Positions 7,197 to 15,825 of a stretch of DNA of 52,500 nucleotides are shown here, piece after piece. Source of the stretch: Lachnospiraceae bacterium (GTDB lineage Bacteria; Bacillota; Clostridia; Lachnospirales; Lachnospiraceae); contig JAFTAP010000025.1 of NCBI GenBank assembly GCA_017455525.1, positions 1 through 52,500 of the forward strand. Reading direction: 5' to 3'. Each line of letters begins with the position of its first letter. Position 1 is the stretch's first letter. A program made the translations under genes and the position numbers. The notes below the pieces were generated by a model. The model did not search any database, was not told where the DNA came from, and worked only from the letters and a program-made list of their open reading frames with translations.

Positions 7197-8224
7197 TTTG
7201 CGCCTCCTATTGTAATAAATACATCATCGTAAACTGCAAAAAAGTTAGCGTCAGAGTCAAGCTCCTCTGAAGTCATATTCTGCCCGTCCCAAAGCTCTTT
7301 ATTGAAGCCGGTATAAAGCTCCTTAACAAAAGCGCTGTATACGCTTTCAAAGGCTTCCTGCCTGCTTCGCTCAACCATACGTACCTTATGTGCATCCGTC
7401 TGCTCCATATCGTATGAGCTTACGCACTTTACAATGGATACGCCTTCCTTGCTGACTATGGGTGCGGAGATCTCATCCGTTGAAAGCTCGAAGCAGGCGT
7501 TTACGAATTCGGATGAGAACTCGTCTGTATCCTTGCCGAAGGAATACTTCGACTGAGTGTCTTCATTATAATCATCTGCCAGCGAATCAAAGCTCATGCC
7601 GTCTGATATCATAGCATATATCGAGTTGGCAGTCTGCATTGCTTCGCTTTCATTTTCATTTTTTATAAGTATGCGCTGTATCGTGATGATACGGGCTTCA
7701 TCATCAGAGATCTCAGGATCTATGCCACTCGTTATGTCTGCATAGACTTTATTGGCAAGAGCGTAGTCCTCATACATCTTAAGAAGCAGGTCATCCGTTA
7801 TGCCAAGCTCGTTCACATCCTTTTCTGTTAAGGATTTCATATATCTGTCCGCAGCCTGTGCGCATTTCTCCGTTTCGGTACTGTCAAGTGTTATGCCACG
7901 CTCTGCCGCGAGAAGCCCGATGGCCTTTACCTCGGCAAGTCTTGACAGGGCAAGGGACGAGAGCTTATCGCTGACCGCTGTGCCGCCTATGCTTCGATCC
8001 ATGAAATCATCTCCGTAGACCGACTCGTACCCTTTGGCCGTATTATTTATATAGAGCTTTGCTTCCGGCAGATAGCACTTGCTGTCTTCTATGAAGAAAA
8101 GCTCGTTCTCTTCGAAGCCCGTGGTGAATATGACCTTGCGGTCTTCCTTTTCGTCCTTATTTCCGCATCCGGAGAATAAGAGAGCGCACACTATTATGAA
8201 TAATATAAGAGGCTTTGCTTTCAT
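7193..8224 (-). CDS. PrsA-like peptidyl-prolyl isomerase lipoprotein
   Basis: A 343-residue secreted foldase. The signal peptide ends in a lipobox, LLFSGC (cysteine at about 22), so the mature protein is lipid-anchored on the outer face of the membrane. The middle part is a SurA/PrsA-type helical region. A parvulin-like domain is seen around residues 175-290 (RILIKNENESEA, FDSLADDYNED, FGKDTDEFSSEFVNACFEL). These are degenerate but recognisable rotamase blocks. It probably helps fold secreted proteins such as PBPs, and the class A PBP gene is just across the divergent promoter region. The ATG at 8224 was chosen because the signal peptide starts there; a longer in-frame start at 8272 would disrupt it. 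Confidence 0.8.
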   Translation of the reverse strand: MKAKPLILFIIVCALLFSGCGNKDEKEDRKVIFTTGFEENELFFIEDSKCYLPEAKLYINNTAKGYESVYGDDFMDRSIGGTAVSDKLSSLALSRLAEVKAIGLLAAERGITLDSTETEKCAQAADRYMKSLTEKDVNELGITDDLLLKMYEDYALANKVYADITSGIDPEISDDEARIITIQRILIKNENESEAMQTANSIYAMISDGMSFDSLADDYNEDTQSKYSFGKDTDEFSSEFVNACFELSTDEISAPIVSKEGVSIVKCVSSYDMEQTDAHKVRMVERSRQEAFESVYSAFVKELYTGFNKELWDGQNMTSEELDSDANFFAVYDDVFITIGGAK

Positions 8225-8231
8225 GGTCTTT

Positions 8232-8240
8232 ATTTTACCA
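8232..8240 (-). promoter_or_regulatory. Extended -10 box directly before the PrsA-like gene
   Basis: The minus strand reads TATGGTAAAAT, an extended TG-n-TAAAAT -10 element ending 7 nt before the ATG at 8224. No Shine-Dalgarno lies between them, which points to a leaderless transcript. The -35 region is not clear. Confidence 0.45.
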
Positions 8241-8346
8241 TAGGAAATGTGTTGTGAACTTTTTTTTTTCACAAAGGAATAGTATAATATATCGATTAAG
8301 AAGTTGTATTTTTTTGATATTTAGTAGGACAGGGAGGTACGGTATT

Positions 8347-8682
8347 ATGAAGAAATTTCTTAAAGGACTTTTTGGCTTAGCCATTGTAGGGGGCATAGCA
8401 GCGGGCATTTATTATTACCTTACGGGGAATAAGTACTCTGATTTTGATGACTTCGATGATGACGAGGCGTCTAATGACGACCTGCAGGATTTCCTGGATA
8501 ACGAGAAGGACGGAAAGCCTGAGGATCACTACGTCTCGCTTGATCTCACCAAGGAGAAGGCAACGGAGGACGATAAGATAATTGGCGATGTGCAAAAGGA
8601 TGACGAAAGCAAGGTAGTTAAGGCGGATTCGGAAGCAAGCGATGAGGTCGAGGGCTTCAGCTTCAGCGACCTTACAGACTGA
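8347..8682 (+). CDS. Small acidic membrane-anchored protein of unknown function
   Basis: A 111-residue protein: MKKFLKG, one hydrophobic segment (about residues 8-27, rich in Gly/Ala/Ile), then a strongly acidic tail with runs of Asp and Glu (FDDFDDDEASNDD and similar). The tail is predicted disordered. I do not recognise a family. The ATG at 8347 is preceded by AGGGAGGT at good spacing, and upstream in-frame starts have none. It lies 23 bp before the class A PBP on the same strand and is probably co-transcribed, so a role at the membrane in cell-wall synthesis is plausible by association only. Confidence 0.75.
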   Translation: MKKFLKGLFGLAIVGGIAAGIYYYLTGNKYSDFDDFDDDEASNDDLQDFLDNEKDGKPEDHYVSLDLTKEKATEDDKIIGDVQKDDESKVVKADSEASDEVEGFSFSDLTD

Positions 8683-8705
8683 CACTTGCGTGAGGATTAA
8701 GAGAC

Positions 8706-11372
8706 TTGAATTATAGCCGCAGGGGAATAGAAAAGAGACGGAGAGAGCTTCACGCCAAGATGCCGAAGCTCACGAACATGCTGGGTGCCGGCTTTTATAT
8801 GGCGGCTATCGTGGTGCTCGTGGCTTTAGTCCTTGCGGGCAGCTTTGCGGCAGTCGGCGTGTTCAGAGGCATGCTTAAGACTGCGCCGGACATATCCACT
8901 ATCGATGTGAGGCCTACCGGCTATTCAAGTGCCGTCTATGACAGCGATGGCAATCAGATAACGAAGCTTGTCGCTACCAATTCAAACCGTATCTATCAGA
9001 CCATAGATAAGATACCGATAGACATGCAGCATGCCTTTGTCGCTATGGAGGACGAGAGATTCTATGAGCATAACGGCATAGATATCAAGGGTATAGCGAG
9101 GGCTGCGTATATCGTCCTTTCGACCCGTGATATGTCGCAGGGCGCGAGTACGATAACCCAGCAGCTTATCAAGAACTCCGTGTTTGATAAATGGGCTACG
9201 GGCGAGTCCAAGTTCGAGAAGATAAAGAGAAAGATACAGGAGCAGTATCTTGCCGTGCAGCTTGAGAGGCAACAGGGCATGACGAAGGATAATATCTTAG
9301 AGCTTTATCTGAATACGATAAACCTCGGACAGAATACTCTCGGGGTGCAGGCGGCGTCGCTAAGGTATTTCGGTAAGAACGCATCTGACCTGAATCTGTC
9401 CGAAGCCGCTGTTATTGCTGCTATAACCAGTAACCCCAGCAGATATAATCCGATTTCCCATCCGGATAATAATGCGAGAAGGCGTAAGATAGTCCTCGAT
9501 AATATGCTCGACCAGGGTTATATCACGGATCAGGCATATCAGCAGGCAATGGCGGACGACCCTTATGAGCGCATACAGGTCGTGAACTCCCAGACCGAGC
9601 AGAATTCTATCAATACTTATTTCGTGGACGCACTTGTTGACGAGATAATGGAGGATTTTCAGAATAAGCTTGGTTATACGGAAAATCAGGCGTACAACAT
9701 GCTTTATTCCGGCGGGCTTCAGATATTCGCGACGCAGGATTCTTCTATTCAGAAGATATGCGACACGGCGACCTCTGACCCGGAGCTTTATCCCGAGAAG
9801 ACGGAATACCTCCTTGATTACAGGGTTACGGGAGTCGATAAGGATGATAAGGTGCAGAATTTCTCTTCCCAGATGATGGAGGTGTACTTCAAGGATCAGG
9901 GAAGGAACGGCTATGACCGTCTTTATTCCTCGGAGGAGGATGCGAAGGCTGATGCGGAGGAATATAAGAAATATGTAGAAAGTCAGGGCTACAGCGTGGA
10001 GGCGGAGACGATATCGATAACTCCGCAGCCGCAGATCTCCCTTACTGTAGAGGATCAGTCTACAGGTTACGTGAAGGCGATAGTAGGGGGCAGAGGAAGG
10101 AAGGAAGCTTCGCTGACGCTGAATCGTGCTACTGATACGGTGAGACAGCCGGGATCTACCTTTAAGATCGTATCGACCTATGCGCCGGCTTTCGACCTGG
10201 GAGCGAAGACGCTTGGTACGGTGACTGTCGATGAGCCCTTTAACTATGCGAACGGAAGGCCTGTGTCCAACTGGTATTCATCGGGCTACAAGGGACCTGT
10301 TACTTTAAGATATGCGATAGAGCAGTCGATGAATATAATCGCGGTCAAGACGCTGACTGACATCACGCCTCAGGTCGGATTTGATTATCTGCTTAATTTC
10401 GGCTTCACAACTCTTGTCGATAATGAAGTGCAGTCCGACGGCACGGTGATGTCCGACGTGCAGCAGGCGCTGGCTCTGGGCGGCATCACTCATGGGGTCA
10501 AGAATTATGAGCTTAATGCGGCCTATGCGACGATAGCGAACGGCGGTGTTTACCATAAGCCGATATTCTATACGAAGATATTAGATCACGACGGAAACGT
10601 GCTGCTTGATAATACGGGCGATCCGGGCAGGCAGGTAATCGGAGAAGCGGCGGCGTTCCTTTGTACCTCTGCTATGGAGGATGTCGTTACCAAGGGAACG
10701 GGAGCATCGGTGAACTTCGGCACACAGAAGATAGCGGGTAAGACCGGTACTACGACCGGAGAGAACGACGTATGGTTCGCGGGCTACACGCATTACTATA
10801 CCTGCACGACATGGGCGGGCTATGATAATAATAAGAAGATGTACGACAAGGCACAGCAGAGACTTGCCAGAACCGTGTGGCGCGCAGTAATGGAGCCTAT
10901 TCACGAGGGCTTGCCGGAGGTTGATTTCGTGCAGCCTCCCGACGTGACGACCGCAACCGTGTGTGACAAGACAGGAAATCTTGCGTCTGACTTCGACAGG
11001 GCGGTAGGCACTGCTCATTCGGAGTTTTACAGGGTCGATACCATACCTACGCAGACCTGTAACGGGGTGCACAGCACGTCGTATGGTTTTATCTGCGGAC
11101 TCACAGGGCAGGCGGCGTCTGAGACCTGTCCCTTCAGGACAGCTGGAACCCCTATAAATGCGGGCTGGTGTCCTCATTCTCTGGATGCCACGGGAGCGCA
11201 GAGGACGGATCCCGCGCCTTCGGGAATAGGAGAAAGCACGGTTTCCGTATCGTCTAATGCCACTGAAGCTGCAGCAGGCGGTGAGGAAAATGGTGACATA
11301 GGAGCCATAGATCCTAATCTGCTGGCAGCTCTTCTTGCACAACAGGCGGCGCAACAAGCTGCGGGACAGTAA
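8706..11372 (+). CDS. Class A penicillin-binding protein (transglycosylase/transpeptidase)
   Basis: An 888-residue bifunctional peptidoglycan synthase. A basic N-terminus and one TM helix (about 26-52) are followed by a GT51 glycosyltransferase domain with catalytic Glu115 (EDERFYEHNGID) and the QGASTITQQ and ELYLNTINLG blocks. The transpeptidase domain has the nucleophile Ser484 in GSTFK, the SMN motif at about 541 and KTGTT at about 678. After the catalytic domains come about 130 residues with cysteine pairs (CNGVHSTSYGFICGLTG), a Ser/Ala-rich linker and a final Ala/Gln-rich stretch. The start is TTG at 8706 with GAGG upstream. An ATG at 8760 would shorten the cytosolic tail by 18 residues. 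The stop is 15 bp from the convergent ahcY stop, with no terminator visible between them. Confidence 0.93.
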   Translation: MNYSRRGIEKRRRELHAKMPKLTNMLGAGFYMAAIVVLVALVLAGSFAAVGVFRGMLKTAPDISTIDVRPTGYSSAVYDSDGNQITKLVATNSNRIYQTIDKIPIDMQHAFVAMEDERFYEHNGIDIKGIARAAYIVLSTRDMSQGASTITQQLIKNSVFDKWATGESKFEKIKRKIQEQYLAVQLERQQGMTKDNILELYLNTINLGQNTLGVQAASLRYFGKNASDLNLSEAAVIAAITSNPSRYNPISHPDNNARRRKIVLDNMLDQGYITDQAYQQAMADDPYERIQVVNSQTEQNSINTYFVDALVDEIMEDFQNKLGYTENQAYNMLYSGGLQIFATQDSSIQKICDTATSDPELYPEKTEYLLDYRVTGVDKDDKVQNFSSQMMEVYFKDQGRNGYDRLYSSEEDAKADAEEYKKYVESQGYSVEAETISITPQPQISLTVEDQSTGYVKAIVGGRGRKEASLTLNRATDTVRQPGSTFKIVSTYAPAFDLGAKTLGTVTVDEPFNYANGRPVSNWYSSGYKGPVTLRYAIEQSMNIIAVKTLTDITPQVGFDYLLNFGFTTLVDNEVQSDGTVMSDVQQALALGGITHGVKNYELNAAYATIANGGVYHKPIFYTKILDHDGNVLLDNTGDPGRQVIGEAAAFLCTSAMEDVVTKGTGASVNFGTQKIAGKTGTTTGENDVWFAGYTHYYTCTTWAGYDNNKKMYDKAQQRLARTVWRAVMEPIHEGLPEVDFVQPPDVTTATVCDKTGNLASDFDRAVGTAHSEFYRVDTIPTQTCNGVHSTSYGFICGLTGQAASETCPFRTAGTPINAGWCPHSLDATGAQRTDPAPSGIGESTVSVSSNATEAAAGGEENGDIGAIDPNLLAALLAQQAAQQAAGQ

Positions 11373-11386
11373 AATCCCATTAAATA

Positions 11387-12631
11387 TTACAATGACTGAT
11401 TCAGATATGCCTCCTGTTCGGGCGTCAGCACATCAATCTTCTTGCCAAGGAAATCAAGCTTAAGCTCCGCTACATGGCGGTCTACCTCTTCGGGTACATC
11501 TATAAGCTTCTTCTTAAGCTCTGCGCCATGCTCTACGAGATACTTGGCAGAGAGTGCCTGTATCGCAAAGGACATATCCATGATCTCAGCGGGATGTCCA
11601 TCGCCGCAGGCAAGATTCACAAGCCTTCCTTCGCCAAGCACATAAACCGTCTGTCCTGTAGGAAGCTCATATCCCATGATGTTATTCCTTGCTTCCCATG
11701 ACCTCTTAGCGTTCGCATGGATCCAAGCCATGTCTACCTCGCAGTCGAAATGTCCTGCATTCGTAAGGATCGCCCCATCCTTGATATTCGCAAGATCCTC
11801 ACTGTCTATGACCTTGTCACAGCCTGTCACTGTGACAAAGAAATCTCCGTACTTCGCCGCCTCTTTCATAGGCATCACATCAAAGCCATCCATTATCGCT
11901 TCTATTGCCTTTACGGGATCTATCTCCGTTACTATAACCTGCGCTCCAAGACCTTTAGCCCTCATAGCTACGCCCTTACCGCACCAGCCATAACCTGCTA
12001 CTACTACGGTCTTTCCAGCTACGATAAGATTCGTCGTGCGGTTTATGCCATCCCATACCGACTGGCCTGTACCATAACGGTTATCAAAGAAATGCTTCAT
12101 CATCGCATTATTAACCCTTACCATCGGGAACTTAAGATCGCCGGCTTTATTCATCGCTTCAAGCCTTATGATGCCTGTAGTCGTCTCTTCGCATCCGCCT
12201 ATCACGTCAGGAATGAGATCCTTGTACTTCGTGTGCATCCTGTGTACGAGGTCGCCTCCGTCATCTATTATGATATTAGGACCTACAGAAAGTACCGCAT
12301 CAATGTGATTATTATATTCTTCCTCCGTGGTGCCGTGCCATGCGTGAACCTCAAGACCATGCTTTACAAGAGCCGCCGCCACATCGTCCTGGGTGGATAA
12401 TGGATTAGAACCGGTAACATACATCTCTGCTCCGCCTGCCGCCATAGTAAGGCAGAGGAAGGCCGTCTTTGCTTCCAGATGCACGGAAAGCGCCACCTTC
12501 TTGCCTGCAAAGGGCTTTGTCTTATCAAACTCTTCATATAGAGTTCTCAGCAGGTCACAGTGCTGCCTCACCCACTCGATCTTCGTCTCGCCCGACGGTG
12601 CTAAGTTAATGTCCTTGATCTCGCTTGCCAT
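11387..12631 (-). CDS. ahcY: S-adenosylhomocysteine hydrolase, short archaeal/Thermotoga-like form
   Basis: A 414-residue NAD-dependent hydrolase that splits S-adenosylhomocysteine (or S-inosylhomocysteine) to homocysteine and nucleoside. STQDDVAAAL, the DDGGDL block, EETTTGIIRL, GTGQSVWDGI, the NAD-binding GYGWCGKG and NAGHFDCEVDM are all present. It lacks the long insertion of 460-470-residue proteobacterial forms. At the adenine site it has HLEAKTA where eukaryotic enzymes have HMTVETA. With an MTA/SAH deaminase in the same window, the deaminated substrate is possible. GGAGGATACACA precedes the ATG. Confidence 0.93.
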   Translation of the reverse strand: MASEIKDINLAPSGETKIEWVRQHCDLLRTLYEEFDKTKPFAGKKVALSVHLEAKTAFLCLTMAAGGAEMYVTGSNPLSTQDDVAAALVKHGLEVHAWHGTTEEEYNNHIDAVLSVGPNIIIDDGGDLVHRMHTKYKDLIPDVIGGCEETTTGIIRLEAMNKAGDLKFPMVRVNNAMMKHFFDNRYGTGQSVWDGINRTTNLIVAGKTVVVAGYGWCGKGVAMRAKGLGAQVIVTEIDPVKAIEAIMDGFDVMPMKEAAKYGDFFVTVTGCDKVIDSEDLANIKDGAILTNAGHFDCEVDMAWIHANAKRSWEARNNIMGYELPTGQTVYVLGEGRLVNLACGDGHPAEIMDMSFAIQALSAKYLVEHGAELKKKLIDVPEEVDRHVAELKLDFLGKKIDVLTPEQEAYLNQSL

Positions 12632-12742
12632 TGTGTATCCTCCTTATAAGTATATGTTATTCTGGCGATACACGATTCCCATCGTTTCTCTAGTTAAAAA
12701 CTCTGTATTATGATACCAAAGAGATGATTTCAGTTCAACAGA

Positions 12743-12775
12743 AAATCCCGGACGGTTTCGTCCGGGATTTCCATA
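12743..12775 (-). terminator. Terminator of the Ala-rich repeat protein gene
   Basis: A perfect 12-bp stem, AAATCCCGGACG-gttt-CGTCCGGGATTT (12743-12770), lies downstream of the 12801 stop and ends in TTTTC on the minus strand. Confidence 0.75.
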
Positions 12776-12800
12776 TATATCTTGTTACTAAGCTTTTGAA

Positions 12801-13313
12801 TCAAAGGCTTGAAAGATATGAGTTAATCTGCTTCTGAACCTCTGCACGCTCCTCTTTCTGCGCATTCTCAGCATCCTTCTGTGATGACCAGAAAGATTCA
12901 AGTGCCTCCTGCCCCTTTTCAAGCGCTGCTTTGCCTGCTTCCTTAGCTGCCTCGCCCTTTGAAAGCTCACTGCTCTGGAAAGACTCCACTGCCGCCTTGC
13001 CTGCCTCTGCTGCTGCCTCACCTGCTGCCTTCGCTGCTTCACCCTTAGCAAGCTCACCACTCCTAAAGTTAGCTATTGCTTCCTGAGCTGCCTCATAAGC
13101 CGCCTGTCCTGCTGACTTAGCCGCCTCGCCCTTAGCTATCTCTGAATTCTGAAAGCTTGCCATCACCTCTTTGCCTGATGCAATCTTCGCATTACGTGCA
13201 TCCTGTGCTGCCTGTGCCGCGGCTACCTCTGATGCAGGTGATGCGAACGCAGGAACAACCGTAAGAGCCGTGACTGCAAGTGTCGTCATTACTGCTACTA
13301 ACTTCTTGTTCAT
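12801..13313 (-). CDS. Secreted Ala-rich protein with three 29-residue repeats
   Basis: A 170-residue protein not matching a family I know. A clear Sec signal peptide (MNKK, hydrophobic core, cleavage near AFA-SP at 24) is followed by an Ala/Gln helix. Three tandem 29-residue repeats start at residues 53, 82 and 111, each of the form (S/N)F(Q/R)(S/N)(S/G)E(I/L)(A/S)KGEAAK(x)AG, then Ala/Glu-rich. A fourth degenerate copy starts at 140 (SFWSSQKDAEN). The pattern predicts long amphipathic helices with a conserved aromatic-Ser cap, like apolipoprotein- or coiled-coil-type surface proteins. It is a single-gene unit with its own terminator. Confidence 0.8.
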   Translation of the reverse strand: MNKKLVAVMTTLAVTALTVVPAFASPASEVAAAQAAQDARNAKIASGKEVMASFQNSEIAKGEAAKSAGQAAYEAAQEAIANFRSGELAKGEAAKAAGEAAAEAGKAAVESFQSSELSKGEAAKEAGKAALEKGQEALESFWSSQKDAENAQKEERAEVQKQINSYLSSL

Positions 13314-13513
13314 TTTGTTCTCCCTTCAATATATTGATATTTTTGCGCTATTCAAATTCCGCACTCAAATAGCTCAATCTTGAATAACTCCGCACATTAT
13401 ACAACTTTATGTCAAGCAATGCAAGTATTATGTTTACCCAACATGTTGACCAGGGTAAAAAGTTTTATTTCCGAATGGGCGGAGCATGGCAAGAGGGCTA
13501 TGCCCGGCATCAT

Positions 13514-13873
13514 CTATACAAAATGCTCCTCCAATGCAGCCATAAGCCCCTTCTTCCCTAACGACTTCGGCAAAAATCCTTGCGGATTAAGCTCCTTTAC
13601 CTTCTCCATACTCTCTGCGTCCTCTGCGCCGGTCAGGAAGTATACGGGAAGCTCTGATGTGTCGGCATTTTCTCTTATTGCCTTGAGAGTCGCGGGACCG
13701 TCCATCTCCGGCATCATGAAATCAAGAAGCACTAAATCAGGCTTATCGGACTTAAGATAATCTAATGCCTCTTGTCCCGATCCTGCTGTCGCTACCTCGT
13801 ACTCCTTCTTAAGCCACCTCCCGGTGAGCATCATCATGTCCTGATCATCGTCAACCAATAATATTTTCTTCAT
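13514..13873 (-). CDS. Stand-alone receiver-domain response regulator
   Basis: A 119-residue protein that is only a REC domain: acidic pocket DDDQD (residues 7-11), phosphoacceptor Asp in LVLLDFMMPEMDG (about 51), Thr in YFLTGAED and Lys in FLPKSLG (about 104). There is no output domain, so it must act by protein contact or as a phosphate shuttle or sink. It is the last gene of the five-gene signalling run and lies 40 bp after the HPt-containing kinase, whose HPt is the obvious donor. The ATG at 13873 has AGGAGGAAATGAT in front. Confidence 0.92.
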   Translation of the reverse strand: MKKILLVDDDQDMMMLTGRWLKKEYEVATAGSGQEALDYLKSDKPDLVLLDFMMPEMDGPATLKAIRENADTSELPVYFLTGAEDAESMEKVKELNPQGFLPKSLGKKGLMAALEEHFV

Positions 13874-13913
13874 ATCATTTCCTCCTAAGTTCCGGCTCAT
13901 GGATTCCAAGAGC

Positions 13914-15752
13914 CTACTGCTTGTAATACCTATCCAACGACTCCTTAAGCTCTCTATACATTCTCACAAGCTCTGGGGTCTCTTGCTTCACGGTGTCCGT
14001 GTCGCCCTCTTTGCCTGCAAGCTCAAGCCTCTTTGCAAGCTCCGACAGCTCCTCCGCTCCTATCGCAAGCGACGTACTCTTTAAGGAATGAACCTTCAGC
14101 GTGTACGCATCCATATCCATAGACTCAAGGTCTGCCTCTATCTGTCCTGCTTTAGTTTCTATAGATTTATGATATATCTCCAGAGCGTCCATATAATCCT
14201 CTGCGTCGCCACAGTATTCTATGCCCTTCGCTACATTAAGAAGGCGTATATCCCTTATTTCCTTAGGCAGAGTGGCAAGCTCCTCATCTATCTCCTCATC
14301 GGCATCAGCCTCAGCAGCCTCATCCTTTATCTGCACCTTATCGTCAGGCAGGTATTTTATCATCATCTCCTCCATCTCCGAAATATTTACGGGTTTCGTA
14401 AGATAATCTGTAAATCCTGCGTTAAGCATCTTCTCCCGGTCTCCCGCCACGGCGCTTGCCGTAAGGGAAATTATAGGCGTAGAGCCCGCCTTTTCGGGAT
14501 ACGCCTTATGAAGCTCCGCAAGCGTCTCTATCCCGTCCATCTGTGGCATGCGATAATCAAGGAACACCAGATCGTAATGCACCTTGCCGAATTTTTCAAT
14601 GCACTCCCTTCCGCTTCCTGCCACGTCTATATCCATTCCGGCGTGCTTTAGAAGCCCGACTATGACCTGTATATTCATCGGAGTATCGTCTACTACCATA
14701 ATGCGCGTTCCGGGAGCGGTAAATGATGAATGCGTCCGCTTCTTTTCCTTATACTCCGAAGCGTAATTTATCGCATCGAATTTCCCTATCCTGTTCCAGT
14801 CCGCAACCTTCTGCTTAAGCGTGAAGAAGAACTTCGAGCCTTCGCCGTAGGTACTTTCCACCTCAAGCCGGCTTCCCATGATGGAGAGCATGCTTCTTGA
14901 TATCGCAAGGCCAAGCCCCGAACCCTCTATCGTCCTCGTCCGCTTAGCATCGAGCCTGTCAAAAGCCGAGAAAAGCTTATCCATCTCCTCCTGCTTTATA
15001 CCTATGCCGGTATCAGTCACCGCCACATACATGGTCACGGAGTCCGCATCGAAATCCCTAACCCACATCTCAAGCTTCACGCTGCCACGTTCCGTATACT
15101 TGACGGCATTCGTGAGCATATTGGTGATAACCTGCTTGATGCGAAGCTCGTCTCCTATGAGCTTTACAGGGAGCATAGGGTCTATATCCGTTATAAGCGA
15201 CAGCCCTTTATTTTCCGCTCTTAGATGTATGAGGTTCACGAGATCGCCTGCAAGAGACGTCGTGAGATACTCCGTAGGGAGAAGCTCCATGCGCCCCGCT
15301 TCTATCTTTGAGAAATCAAGGATATCATTAATTATACCAAGCAGGCTCGTGCCGGCCTTCTGGATATTATAAGAATACTCCAGCACGTTAGCATCCTCGG
15401 ATTCACGCTGTATCATCTCGTTCATACCGAGTATAGCCGTGATCGGCGTGCGTATCTCATGCGACATATTAGAGACGAAGTCAGACTTGGATTTATTCGC
15501 AAGAGTTGCTTCCAGCGCCGCCTTATGAAGCCTCCGGTTATATAGGATCATCACGGTGAGGTCGAGTATGATCAGGATCACCAGGGCCACGGACACGAAT
15601 ATGACCATGGTCCAGTCAATATTAACTTCATGCCTGCTTCTTGCATAAAGGATCATGAATAATATTATCGCAAGAACTAAGAATAGATTGGCTATTATTA
15701 TCCCGTATTTTTTAAGCAATATTAAATAACTCCGTTCCCGGCAGCCCTGCAT
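13914..15752 (-). CDS. Membrane hybrid histidine kinase with receiver and HPt domains
   Basis: About 612 residues from the ATG at 15752: two TM helices (about 17-37 and 48-71) with a very short outside loop, then HisKA with His98 (NMSHEIRTP) and a HATPase with DTGIGIK and EGSGLGLAIS. A receiver domain (VFLDYRMPQMDG) follows, then a C-terminal HPt domain (LKVHSLKSTSLAIGA). All modules of a full phosphorelay are in one chain except the final regulator, which is the next gene. The start is uncertain: ATG 15752 has a poor ribosome site, while TTG 15719 has GGAG 10 nt upstream and would begin just before the first helix. Confidence 0.88.
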   Translation of the reverse strand: MQGCRERSYLILLKKYGIIIANLFLVLAIILFMILYARSRHEVNIDWTMVIFVSVALVILIILDLTVMILYNRRLHKAALEATLANKSKSDFVSNMSHEIRTPITAILGMNEMIQRESEDANVLEYSYNIQKAGTSLLGIINDILDFSKIEAGRMELLPTEYLTTSLAGDLVNLIHLRAENKGLSLITDIDPMLPVKLIGDELRIKQVITNMLTNAVKYTERGSVKLEMWVRDFDADSVTMYVAVTDTGIGIKQEEMDKLFSAFDRLDAKRTRTIEGSGLGLAISRSMLSIMGSRLEVESTYGEGSKFFFTLKQKVADWNRIGKFDAINYASEYKEKKRTHSSFTAPGTRIMVVDDTPMNIQVIVGLLKHAGMDIDVAGSGRECIEKFGKVHYDLVFLDYRMPQMDGIETLAELHKAYPEKAGSTPIISLTASAVAGDREKMLNAGFTDYLTKPVNISEMEEMMIKYLPDDKVQIKDEAAEADADEEIDEELATLPKEIRDIRLLNVAKGIEYCGDAEDYMDALEIYHKSIETKAGQIEADLESMDMDAYTLKVHSLKSTSLAIGAEELSELAKRLELAGKEGDTDTVKQETPELVRMYRELKESLDRYYKQ

Positions 15753-15825
15753 ATTGCCGTCCGACCGCCTGTCTGTCTGATGAATCGCAGCTTGCGCAAA
15801 AACATCCTGCCTTAAAGCGAAATCC

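Noticed and set aside
10581-11357. 258-codon minus-strand frame opposite the PBP gene
   Set aside because: Arg/Cys-rich shadow of the PBP coding sequence without start signals. The plus strand carries all PBP motifs.
12632-12720. SAM or SAH riboswitch upstream of ahcY
   Set aside because: The 90-nt leader region shows no conserved SAM-I or SAH riboswitch core that I can recognise and is too short for SAM-I.
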